A stretch of 64,000 nt of DNA from CAZHHH01 sp052400685 (lineage in GTDB: Bacteria > Bacteroidota > Bacteroidia > Bacteroidales > Marinilabiliaceae): the NCBI GenBank assembly GCA_052400685.1, contig JBQTGJ010000004.1. One strand, 5' to 3'. The position numbers and the translations under genes were made by a program. The notes beneath the pieces were generated by a model. That model ran no database searches and was not told the origin of the DNA. It worked only from the letters and a program-made list of their open reading frames with translations. Within the stretch, counting starts at the first letter, position 1, and each line of letters begins with the position of its first letter. Below, piece by piece: positions 46,433 through 54,317 of the stretch.

Positions 46433-47887
46433 ATGACATTGATAAAAGACCTTTCACCAAACGAAATATGGTATTATTTCGATAAAATAACAAAGATCCC
46501 GAGGCCGTCTAAACATGAAGAAAAAATAGCAGAATACCTTCGTAACTTTGCCCAAAAGCATCAATTGGCTTTTGTTGAAGACAAAACCGGGAATATCATT
46601 ATCAGGAAGCCTGCAACCAAAGGAAATGAAAAGACCCCGACCGTCATTTTACAATCACACATGGATATGGTTTGCGAAAAAAACAGCGATGTAATCCATA
46701 ATTTCATGACCGACCCCATAAGCACCTATGTTGATGATCAATGGGTAAAAGCCAAAGGCACCACACTGGGCGCTGACGACGGTATAGGCATGGCTGCTCA
46801 GTTGGCAATACTGGCTTCGCACGACATCGCACACGGGCCATTGGAATGTCTTTTTACCATTGATGAGGAAACTGGCCTCACAGGCGCTTTTGGTCTGGAA
46901 GAAGGCCTGTTAAAAGGATCGGTCCTAATCAATTTGGATTCGGAAGACGACGGCGAAATATTCATTGGATGCGCGGGAGGCATTGATACCATTGGCACCT
47001 ACGAAACGAAATATGAACCCGTGCCCAAGGGGCATTTTGCGTTCAAAATAAAGATATCGGGATTAACCGGAGGTCATTCGGGCGATGACATCAATAAAGG
47101 TCTGGCCAACGCTAACAAACTAATGGTCCGTTTCCTTTGGGACGCCACTGAACAGCTGGCGCTTCGACTGGCATCAGTTAATGGGGGTAACCTGCGTAAC
47201 GCCATAGCACGGGAAGCTGATGCCTGGGCCGTCGTTCCTTCCAAACACAAAGAAGACGTAAGGGTACTGCTAAACTGTTTCACTGCCGATATAGAAGAAG
47301 AATTTATAAAAACTGAACCCAATATAAAAATCGAATTGGAATCGGCTGAACTTCCGCAGAGCGTTTTTACGGAAACTTTTCAGCAAAAGCTTTTAAATTC
47401 ACTCTATGTAATGCCACATGGCGCAGTCGCAATGAGTCAAACCATACCGGGACTGGTTGAAACATCAACCAATCTGGCATCGATAAAAACCTCCGATAAA
47501 AAAATCATTGTAAGCACCAGCCAGCGCAGCTCCATTGAGTCAGCCAAAATAAACATCGCCCATATTGTTGAAAGTACATTCAGACTGGGTGGCGCCAACG
47601 TTCAGCACAGCGACGGCTACCCAGGATGGACGCCCAACCCGGCATCTGACATCGTAAAACTAACCGTTGACACCTACCAGGCATTATTTAACCAAACGCC
47701 AGAGGTGAAAGCCATTCATGCCGGTCTGGAATGCGGCCTGTTTCTAAAAAAATACCCGGGATTAGACATGGTGTCAATAGGTCCAACCATAAAAGGAGCT
47801 CACTCACCCGAAGAAAGGTTAAATATTAAAACAGTGCAACGATTTTGGCAACACCTAATCGAGATACTAAAAAAACTATCGGCTTAA
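46433..47887 (+). CDS. pepD: Aminoacyl-histidine dipeptidase (M20C)
   Basis: A zinc dipeptidase of the PepD type releasing amino acids from Xaa-His and other dipeptides in the cytoplasm. I use ATG 46433 (MTLIKDLSPNEIWYYFDKI), giving 484 residues, the E. coli length being 485; an upstream in-frame start overlapping serB would add 20 residues absent from the family. Metal ligands: HMDMVCEKN, TLGADDGIGMA, DEETGLTGAFG and the later conserved ECGLF. The dimerisation domain lies between. Operon with serB, 10 bp between stop and start. Confidence 0.94.
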   Translation: MTLIKDLSPNEIWYYFDKITKIPRPSKHEEKIAEYLRNFAQKHQLAFVEDKTGNIIIRKPATKGNEKTPTVILQSHMDMVCEKNSDVIHNFMTDPISTYVDDQWVKAKGTTLGADDGIGMAAQLAILASHDIAHGPLECLFTIDEETGLTGAFGLEEGLLKGSVLINLDSEDDGEIFIGCAGGIDTIGTYETKYEPVPKGHFAFKIKISGLTGGHSGDDINKGLANANKLMVRFLWDATEQLALRLASVNGGNLRNAIAREADAWAVVPSKHKEDVRVLLNCFTADIEEEFIKTEPNIKIELESAELPQSVFTETFQQKLLNSLYVMPHGAVAMSQTIPGLVETSTNLASIKTSDKKIIVSTSQRSSIESAKINIAHIVESTFRLGGANVQHSDGYPGWTPNPASDIVKLTVDTYQALFNQTPEVKAIHAGLECGLFLKKYPGLDMVSIGPTIKGAHSPEERLNIKTVQRFWQHLIEILKKLSA

Positions 47888-48044
47888 AACGAAAAAGAAA
47901 ATCTGTTTAAGCCTTTGACAAGCAACCAGTTTAAAAAAAAGAAAAAAAAAGGTTAAACAAATAAGGCGCTGTGCTGAATCTAAACCCCCAAATTACCGTA
48001 TAGAGGCAATAGTGTTATTATTTATTTTTCAAAACGAATTATAT

Positions 48045-48239
48045 ATGGATAAGGTTAGAGTTAAACATTTTCAATACACAGGATTAGACGACTATGACAA
48101 GTCGCTGGATGATCAAATGAATGATTTTATGCGTGAGAATTCCATAAAACCAGAACAAATTATAGCCGTTGATTATGCCGCCCATTCAAGTGGAGGCATT
48201 AACACCTATTCTGCGTTAGTGGTTTATAAAAAAGCGTAA
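48045..48239 (+). CDS. Small protein, 64 aa, Cse60-like
   Basis: The ATG at 48045 starts MDKVRVKHFQYTG; a GTG 11 codons earlier is less likely. The layout is beta strand, a helix rich in D and M (DYDKSLDDQMNDFMRENSI), then IIAVDYAAHSS and a final strand YSALVVYKK, which resembles the small Cse60-type fold. Function unknown. It stands alone between pepD and a dispersed repeat copy. The similarity is by eye only. Confidence 0.5.
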   Translation: MDKVRVKHFQYTGLDDYDKSLDDQMNDFMRENSIKPEQIIAVDYAAHSSGGINTYSALVVYKKA

Positions 48240-48251
48240 AACCTTTACTTA

Positions 48252-48395
48252 GTGTCAGCAAGAAAACGCCATTTTTTTTGTTCCAATCGCTTTCAAAATG
48301 GTCATTTGTAAAAGCAAAGGCTCATTTTTCAAGCTTCGCAAACCTCAAAAATGAAGCTTTCTTATCTGTCACAGGAGTTTTCGGGCAATAACGAC
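48252..48395. repeat. Dispersed intergenic repeat (GTCTGTCC family), diverged copy
   Basis: It starts AGTGTCAGCAAGAAAAC and shares TTTCAAAATGGTCATTTG, CTTCGCAAACCTC and AATGAAGCTTTCTTATCTGTC with the 23811 and 40988 copies. It is followed at once by the terminator at 48408. Confidence 0.55.
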
Positions 48396-48407
48396 TTAAA
48401 TCAGACA

Positions 48408-48438
48408 AGCCGACATCAAAAAGATGTCGGCTTTTTTT
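48408..48438 (+). terminator. Rho-independent terminator
   Basis: AGCCGACATC and GATGTCGGCT arms with an AAAAA loop and a following run of seven T. It serves the 64-aa gene or the serB-pepD transcript. A TAAATTTG box (48452-48459) just past it may be the -7 element of the patatin-like gene. Confidence 0.85.
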
Positions 48439-48492
48439 AGCTTCTTTTTTATAAATTTGAGTCATAAACAGATACACTTAGATTAAATAACT

Positions 48493-49314
48493 ATGGGAAT
48501 TTTAAACTGGTTCAACAAAAAGGCAAACAATACCATGCCAAACCAAACAGCCAATATAGGCATAGCACTAAGTGGCGGAAGTGCCCGAGGCTTTGCACAC
48601 ATTGGCGTACTCAAGGCTCTAAATGAATCGGATATTTATCCCGAGATCATATCCGGCACCAGCATGGGATCACTGGTCGGCGTATTATATGCTGCCGGAA
48701 AAACCCCTGAAGAAATTCAATCGCTCGTAAAAGAATCGCCTGTAATAAAGATGGTAAAACTGGCATGGGGTAAAAACGGCATGTTTGAGATGGCAAATAT
48801 CCGTAAAATGCTTGAAACAGAAATTGGCACCGATAACTTCAACGCCTTAAAAAAGCCATTCTTTGTTTCGGTATCGAATATTAACAAAGGCAAAAGCGAA
48901 GTTATCTCCAGCGGCTCTCTCTATAATTATGTTTTGGCATCGTGCTCCGTTCCGGTTGTATTTGCCCCCATGATAATTAACGGACAAACCTACATCGACG
49001 GTGGACTATATGATAATCTGCCGGCCGGATCATTGCGTGAACACTGCAAAACACTAATAGGTGTTCATGTGAATCATCTGGGGATCAAAAAAGATTTTAA
49101 AGGGATTAAAGATGTTGCTGAACGCTCTTTCAGCCTTGCTATTGGCGAAAATGTGAAAGCATCGATGGCCCAATGTGATTTTATTATTGATCCGCCTGAA
49201 ATGCAAAACTTTTCGTTTTGGGATTTTGACAAAGTGGATGAAATTGTAGAGACAGGCTATCGGTTTACCAAAGATTTAATTAATAAGGGTAATTTTTCAA
49301 ACTTACAAAGTTAA
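48493..49314 (+). CDS. Patatin-like phospholipase
   Basis: A 273-residue RssA-like patatin hydrolase, cytoplasmic (no signal peptide). Oxyanion hole GGSARGFAHIG (about 28-38), nucleophile GTSMGSL with the Ser at about 57, and catalytic Asp in YIDGGLYDN. It would cleave acyl ester bonds in phospholipids or related lipids; substrate unknown. It converges with the ATP-grasp-like gene, with a 12-bp overlap of the 3' ends. Confidence 0.92.
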   Translation: MGILNWFNKKANNTMPNQTANIGIALSGGSARGFAHIGVLKALNESDIYPEIISGTSMGSLVGVLYAAGKTPEEIQSLVKESPVIKMVKLAWGKNGMFEMANIRKMLETEIGTDNFNALKKPFFVSVSNINKGKSEVISSGSLYNYVLASCSVPVVFAPMIINGQTYIDGGLYDNLPAGSLREHCKTLIGVHVNHLGIKKDFKGIKDVAERSFSLAIGENVKASMAQCDFIIDPPEMQNFSFWDFDKVDEIVETGYRFTKDLINKGNFSNLQS

Positions 49315-50508
49315 GGTCATCACCGCCATAAATCCACCATCTGTTGGCGGTGGTGTTAACGCGACCTGCCCACTCACAAGACGGCCGTCGCGCATCACGA
49401 CATCACGTGCCAAGGGGGTATCTGCGGCTTCAGAATCACACACCTGCTTTATTTCCCAAAAGCCCCGACTATCGGCATGAAGCCTTTTCTGAATAAATAA
49501 ATTCAACAACCCCATGGTATGCCTTAAGTTGACCTCAATACAAGGATGTAACTTCACACCCCCCTCGTCGTTTAAAAACAGCATTGCATCCACTCCTACA
49601 TACCCCTGATAACGTGCCGACAGATGCATCTCAATAAATGCTTGCTGAAGCGTCTGCACAGCCTGCCCAATGGCCTCTGAGAGCAAAAAATCAGTCATAT
49701 TCGCAATGGCGGGCGTTCCGATAAAACAACCTGAAAAACGACCATCGTTATCAGACTTAAAAAAAGTAGTTCCCAAATAACTAATCGTATCGTTGGTAAT
49801 CTCAAAATGAAACGACAAATCCTGTAACTTATTTAAAAACGGCTCAGCCATCAAAAACCCCTGTTGTTTTAACTTGGAAAGCACCCACCTGTTATTTTCC
49901 ACGTTTTCGTTTCTGTCTCTGATTTTAAACAGACCGCGTCCCGAAGCACTCCAGGGCGTTTTCAATAAGATGGGAGAAGACAAATCACGCTCCAACTCCG
50001 TCAAACGACGCATCGAATTAATCCTCTCCGGAATTCCGGGGACAGCAAGCAACCCTTTCGCTTCAATACCCGATTCCTTCACCAATTGTGCCACCTGTTG
50101 CCCGGTTAAACGACTTAATAAAGACCGGTGCGCCGGTTTCCAGATCGATAATGGGTTTAGATACCAGCTTTGATCCATCAAGCCCTTCAACTGTTCAAAT
50201 TTTTTATGCACAGCAGGGCTCCAGCCCCACGGCGACAATTGAGTCAAAGCAAGTTGAGAATATGTCATATCCTCCAACTGACTTATAGGCAATGGATAGC
50301 TCCATCCCATCAAATCCAAATGCCGCTTAAAGGCATCCGGAATGGGTTGCCTCACCCAAATACAATCTTTGCGATCTCCCAAATACAATAAAATAAACTC
50401 CAAATCAGTCTCAAACTTAGCCAGATGAGCCGGCGGCATATATGAAACCTGAGCGTTAGCCACCGCCATTTCACAAGTTGGATTGAAAAAAAACAATTTC
50501 CCTGACAT
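49303..50508 (-). CDS. ATP-grasp-like protein of unknown function, 401 aa
   Basis: I prefer the ATG at 50508 (MSGKLFFFNPTCEMAVANA) over one 20 codons upstream that only adds a hydrophobic stretch. The C-terminal half looks like an ATP-grasp fold: LKTPWSASGRGL (about 190-201) corresponds to the glycine-rich nucleotide loop, and GVDAMLF with PCIEVNLR (late) to the Mg-binding end. The N-terminal half is not recognised. ATP-grasp enzymes join a carboxylate to an amine or thiol; no substrate can be named. It stands alone, converging with the patatin gene and divergent from the metal operon. Assignment rests on motif appearance only. Confidence 0.55.
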   Translation of the reverse strand: MSGKLFFFNPTCEMAVANAQVSYMPPAHLAKFETDLEFILLYLGDRKDCIWVRQPIPDAFKRHLDLMGWSYPLPISQLEDMTYSQLALTQLSPWGWSPAVHKKFEQLKGLMDQSWYLNPLSIWKPAHRSLLSRLTGQQVAQLVKESGIEAKGLLAVPGIPERINSMRRLTELERDLSSPILLKTPWSASGRGLFKIRDRNENVENNRWVLSKLKQQGFLMAEPFLNKLQDLSFHFEITNDTISYLGTTFFKSDNDGRFSGCFIGTPAIANMTDFLLSEAIGQAVQTLQQAFIEMHLSARYQGYVGVDAMLFLNDEGGVKLHPCIEVNLRHTMGLLNLFIQKRLHADSRGFWEIKQVCDSEAADTPLARDVVMRDGRLVSGQVALTPPPTDGGFMAVMTLTL

Positions 50509-50795
50509 TAAAAATATTTTCGATAAAAGAATAAAAAAAATATGGTTTGAGGATAAAACTTCACCCAAAAATGTAGTAACCCGACAATCTACAAATAAAA
50601 TCCGTTTAAAACATTCGCCAAAACGGCAACTGGCTTATATTCCTCAGGCAGTAAAACATCAAATAGAATAACTTTCAGACAAACTTCAGATACAATATAA
50701 TAAAAACGATCGCTAAAATACTACGACAGAAAATTCATAAATTATCAATATCCATTCAAAATATCGAAGAAAAAGGTATCACTTCAAAAATATTT

Positions 50796-50831
50796 AAAGT
50801 ACTTTTGTTTATAAATTTAAGCATACTTAAA
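50796..50831 (+). promoter_or_regulatory. Candidate metalloregulator operator upstream of dtxR-type gene
   Basis: A perfect palindrome AAAGTACTTT (50796-50805) and a near-palindrome TTTAAGCATACTTAAA (50816-50831, 14 of 16 symmetric) lie 16 to 52 bases before the start of the DtxR-type gene, the position and symmetry expected for a DtxR/MntR operator. The rest of the divergent gap 50509-50847 shows no gene. Confidence 0.45.
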
Positions 50832-50847
50832 AAACAAACCGAGCTCT

Positions 50848-51516
50848 ATGTCAGTATCTACAGAAAACTTTATAAAAACAATGTTTAGTCAGACACAAAT
50901 AACCAAACCAGACACAAGACCGGGAACTCTGGCCAAAATTCTAAACATTTCAAATGCTGCTGCAACCGATATGGCCCGAAAGCTATCAACCAAAGGACTA
51001 GTCAACTACACAAAATATAAAGAGTTATCATTAACACCCAAAGGAGAACAAATGGCGGTAAGCATCATCAGAAAACACCGTATCTGGGAAACTTTTCTCC
51101 ATAAAACACTAAAGCTTTCATTACACGAAATACATCGGGAAGCAGAAATACTGGAACATTTGACGTCCGATTTTCTGATTGATAAAATCTATGAATTTCT
51201 AGAAAAACCAACAGTTGACCCACATGGCGACCCTATTCCAGACAAATTGGGCGTGATTGATGCTTCAAATGGCAGCCAACCGCTTACATTGGCAAAACCC
51301 AACCATTCCTATGAAATAAACCGGTTAATAGGTTCTAACAAAGAATTTTTCGACTTCTGCCATTCGCATCACTTAATTATAGGCGCAACAATAGAAGTAA
51401 AAAATCAGCACAAGAGCAATAACATGACCGAAATTAAAGTTGAAGAAACAAAAATGTTACTCAACGAAGAATTTACCAGCACCATATTTGTAACACCATT
51501 AAAAAGCAATAAATGA
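50848..51516 (+). CDS. DtxR/MntR-family metalloregulator
   Basis: A 222-residue iron- or manganese-dependent repressor. Winged helix (about 15-70, TLAKILNISNAAATDMARKLSTKGLV), then the dimerisation/metal domain with HRIWETFL, EAEILEHL and DPHGDPIP, the residues used for metal binding in this family, and a C-terminal SH3-like region (about 150-222). First gene of the metal operon; its stop overlaps the start of the next gene (ATGA at 51513-51516). Its likely operator is at 50796-50831. Confidence 0.92.
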   Translation: MSVSTENFIKTMFSQTQITKPDTRPGTLAKILNISNAAATDMARKLSTKGLVNYTKYKELSLTPKGEQMAVSIIRKHRIWETFLHKTLKLSLHEIHREAEILEHLTSDFLIDKIYEFLEKPTVDPHGDPIPDKLGVIDASNGSQPLTLAKPNHSYEINRLIGSNKEFFDFCHSHHLIIGATIEVKNQHKSNNMTEIKVEETKMLLNEEFTSTIFVTPLKSNK

Positions 51517-52289
51517 GAACGATATTAACCTTACTTTTAATAATAGTAGCCGAATATGTCATGGCGCAGGATAGCATCCCGGCATTAATTACCGACCGTC
51601 CCGACCAAACAGAATCAGCTGAAGTTGTTCCACTAAAATCACTCCAGATTGAAACCGGTTTCGTAATGGAAAACAGTCAGAGCGATCATTACAAACAAAC
51701 ATCATTTGCTTATAACTCAACGTTATTGCGTTATGGACTGTTTGAAAATATGGAATTACGTTTGGGACTTGAATATCTGGGCGACAAAATTAAAATATCA
51801 GCACCCGATTCAACAAATACGACTTCAGGACTCAGCCCTCTTAACCTGGGATTTAAAATAAAAATACAATCAGAAAAAGGCTGGCGACCAGCCATCGCAT
51901 TGTTAGGTGCTATGGTTATGCCGTTTACAGCCTCTGTCGATTACAAACCTCGCTACACGGCCACCAATATGCGTTTTTCGTTCGCGCACACACTTAGTCA
52001 GAAAGTTTCATTAGGTTACAATTTAGGTGTGGAATTTGACGGAGAAAACCCCAACCCATCGTACTTTTACTCGGCATCGTTAGGCATTGGCATAACTGAA
52101 AAAACAGGTGCATTTATTGAAAGTTATGGGTTACTGACAGAAAGAGGAACACCATCACATTTAGCTGATGCCGGCATAACCTATTTAATACGACAAAATC
52201 TGCAAATAGATGTATCTGGCGGATTCGGCATTGAAAATGGCGTAGATAATTTTATTAGCTTTGGTATTACTTATCGACTACCTCAGTAA
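51513..52289 (+). CDS. Outer-membrane beta-barrel protein (MetA-degradation type transporter)
   Basis: A 258-residue protein with signal peptide (MRTILTLLLIIVAEYVMAQ), the opening ITDRPDQTESAEVVP characteristic of the phenol/MetA-pathway outer-membrane family, and alternating strands ending DNFISFGITYRLPQ with the terminal aromatic-type residue pattern of a barrel. It overlaps the DtxR gene by 4 bp. In this context it could be an outer-membrane channel for the metal imported by the downstream Feo-type proteins (inference). Confidence 0.8.
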   Translation: MRTILTLLLIIVAEYVMAQDSIPALITDRPDQTESAEVVPLKSLQIETGFVMENSQSDHYKQTSFAYNSTLLRYGLFENMELRLGLEYLGDKIKISAPDSTNTTSGLSPLNLGFKIKIQSEKGWRPAIALLGAMVMPFTASVDYKPRYTATNMRFSFAHTLSQKVSLGYNLGVEFDGENPNPSYFYSASLGIGITEKTGAFIESYGLLTERGTPSHLADAGITYLIRQNLQIDVSGGFGIENGVDNFISFGITYRLPQ

Positions 52290-52477
52290 AAAATGGTTCC
52301 ATCCCAATAATCCCGAAAATGCAAATTTACTACGGTAAACAAACATTTTAAAAATGATAGTGACAAAAAGACAACGTTTTCTTGCTGACACTAAACACCA
52401 ATACAGATAGCCAATATAGAATTCGGATCGCACCATAACAACAACTTCTATTCGGATAGAATATAAACATAATACCA

Positions 52478-53527
52478 ATGAAAATATTAACCTTATTAAT
52501 CGCACAAAACAGTCTACTGGTTCTTTCAGGCCTCTTGATACTGACATTTATTTTATGGTTTTTTTGGCCCAGAAAAGGGCTCTTGACACATATTTCGACA
52601 CTAATCAGAAACAATCAGCGGGTGCTTTTAGAAGATGCCTTAAAGTACTTGTTTGATTGTGAATACAACAAACAAACCTGCAATATGAACAGTCTTGCAG
52701 GCAATTTAAACATATCGAATGATAAAGCCGGGCAACTGATTGAACGACTGAATTCGATGGGTCTCATTACACTAAAAAATCAAAATCTGCTTCTTACTGA
52801 TACGGGTCGCTCCTACTCACTGCGCGTTATAAGAATTCACCGGGTATGGGAAAGATATCTGGCTGATGAAACCAGTATAGCCCAGGCCGATTGGCATAAA
52901 GAAGCCGACAGACTGGAACACATCGTGACCCATGAAGACACTGAAAAAATAGCAGCACTCATCGGCAATCCGGTTTATGATCCACATGGCGATCCCATCC
53001 CAACCATTGAGGGAGACATTCCGGAACTTAAAGGCATCCCATTAAATCAATTAAAAGAAGGTACATCAGCCCGTATAATACATATAGAAGATGAACCACG
53101 CAGCATTTATGAACAACTGACCGTACAAGGGTTATACCCTGGCATGCAGGTGTATATAACAGATGTGGAAAAAGGCAAAATAACTTTTGCAGCCAATAGC
53201 GATGAATGCACGCTCACAACTCTTTTTGCTGCACAAATAACAGTGGAAATAGCACCCGAATCGAATCCAATAACACCACATTATAAATTATTGTCGGATT
53301 TAAACATTGGTCAGCAAGCCGAGATAGCCGGGATATCCCCCAATTGCCGGGGCCAGCAAAGACGACGATTGATGGATTTGGGCATTGTGCCGGGCAGTCT
53401 GATTTCTGCCCAGCTGAAAAGCGCCTCCGGCGATCCCATCGGTTTCCGCGTAATGGGCACAACCATTGGGATCAGAAAAAAACAAGCAGATTTGATTTTC
53501 ATTCACAAAACAGATAACCATGACTAA
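52478..53527 (+). CDS. Membrane-anchored DtxR-type regulator fused to FeoA domains
   Basis: A 349-residue fusion. Domains: an N-terminal membrane helix (about 10-30, NSLLVLSGLLILTFILWFFW); a DtxR-like winged helix (about 45-105, NMNSLAGNLNISNDKAGQLI); the metal/dimerisation domain with HRVWERYL, EADRLEHI and DPHGDPIPT; an SH3-like FeoA domain (about 190-255); and a second FeoA domain (about 265-349, RRRLMDLGIVPG). Family members are normally soluble, so the anchor is unusual. Its 3' end overlaps the FeoB GTPase gene by 8 bp, so FeoA and FeoB functions are physically and translationally joined. It may sense metal at the membrane; this is inference. Confidence 0.85.
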   Translation: MKILTLLIAQNSLLVLSGLLILTFILWFFWPRKGLLTHISTLIRNNQRVLLEDALKYLFDCEYNKQTCNMNSLAGNLNISNDKAGQLIERLNSMGLITLKNQNLLLTDTGRSYSLRVIRIHRVWERYLADETSIAQADWHKEADRLEHIVTHEDTEKIAALIGNPVYDPHGDPIPTIEGDIPELKGIPLNQLKEGTSARIIHIEDEPRSIYEQLTVQGLYPGMQVYITDVEKGKITFAANSDECTLTTLFAAQITVEIAPESNPITPHYKLLSDLNIGQQAEIAGISPNCRGQQRRRLMDLGIVPGSLISAQLKSASGDPIGFRVMGTTIGIRKKQADLIFIHKTDNHD

Positions 53528-54311
53528 TTTAAATACTTGTAATAATTGTCCGGTACATAATAAGGAAAACCTGATAAAACTGGGCCTGGACATGGAACAG
53601 ACCGATTATGTAATTACGATGGCCGGCAACCCAAATACAGGTAAAAGTACGGTCTTCAATAATCTGACAGGATTGCGTCAACATACAGGTAACTGGCCCG
53701 GGAAAACGGTATCGCGTGCCGAAGGAGGCTTTATCTATAATGAAAAGCGATACAAGGTCGTTGATTTACCAGGGACATACTCTCTGCTGTCAACCAGCAC
53801 AGATGAAGAAGTGGCCAGAAATTTCATTCTGTTTGGGCAACCCGATGTTACGGTAATAGTGGTTGATGCCACGCGATTGGAACGAAATCTGAATCTGGTG
53901 CTTCAAATTTTAGAGATTACCGACCGCGCCGTGTTATGCCTTAATTTAATGGATGAAGCACGTCGTAACAATTTAGAAATTGACGAAAGAACGCTATCCA
54001 AAGAATTGGGAATCCCGGTCATCCCGGCCTCTGCACGCAGAAAACAAGGAATGAATGAATTACTGGCTGCTATTGAAGACGTAGCCACCGGCAAATATAT
54101 TTGCCGACCGCATAAAATTAAAAGCCGTCCCCCAAAACTAAAGCATGCTATTTCAAATATCGCCGAAAAACTAGCCACCCAGTTTCCCAACCTACCAAAT
54201 ATCAATTGGGTGGCTTTGAGATTACTCGAAGGTGATAATAGTATCATTGAAGCGGTTCGTTCAGGCGAACTGGGAAGCATCAATGCAAGAGAACTAAACG
54301 AAGAATCGTAA
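53520..54311 (+). CDS. feoB: FeoB N-terminal GTPase domain (separate protein)
   Basis: The 263-residue cytoplasmic GTPase part of a Feo-type metal transporter. G1 GNPNTGKST, G2 in the following loop, G3 DLPGTYSL, G4 NLMD and G5 SAR are all present, followed by the GDI-like helical region (about 200-255). It begins MTNLNTCNNCPVH with a short cysteine-containing leader. The permease continues in the same reading frame only nine bases past the stop codon (TAA CAA ATA ATG), so the FeoB chain is split by a single in-frame stop. Confidence 0.9.
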   Translation: MTNLNTCNNCPVHNKENLIKLGLDMEQTDYVITMAGNPNTGKSTVFNNLTGLRQHTGNWPGKTVSRAEGGFIYNEKRYKVVDLPGTYSLLSTSTDEEVARNFILFGQPDVTVIVVDATRLERNLNLVLQILEITDRAVLCLNLMDEARRNNLEIDERTLSKELGIPVIPASARRKQGMNELLAAIEDVATGKYICRPHKIKSRPPKLKHAISNIAEKLATQFPNLPNINWVALRLLEGDNSIIEAVRSGELGSINARELNEES

Positions 54312-54317
54312 CAAATA

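Noticed and set aside
50483..50671. 62-codon plus-strand open frame opposite the ATP-grasp-like start
   Set aside because: Partly antisense to the gene start and of ordinary A/T-rich composition; no support as a gene.
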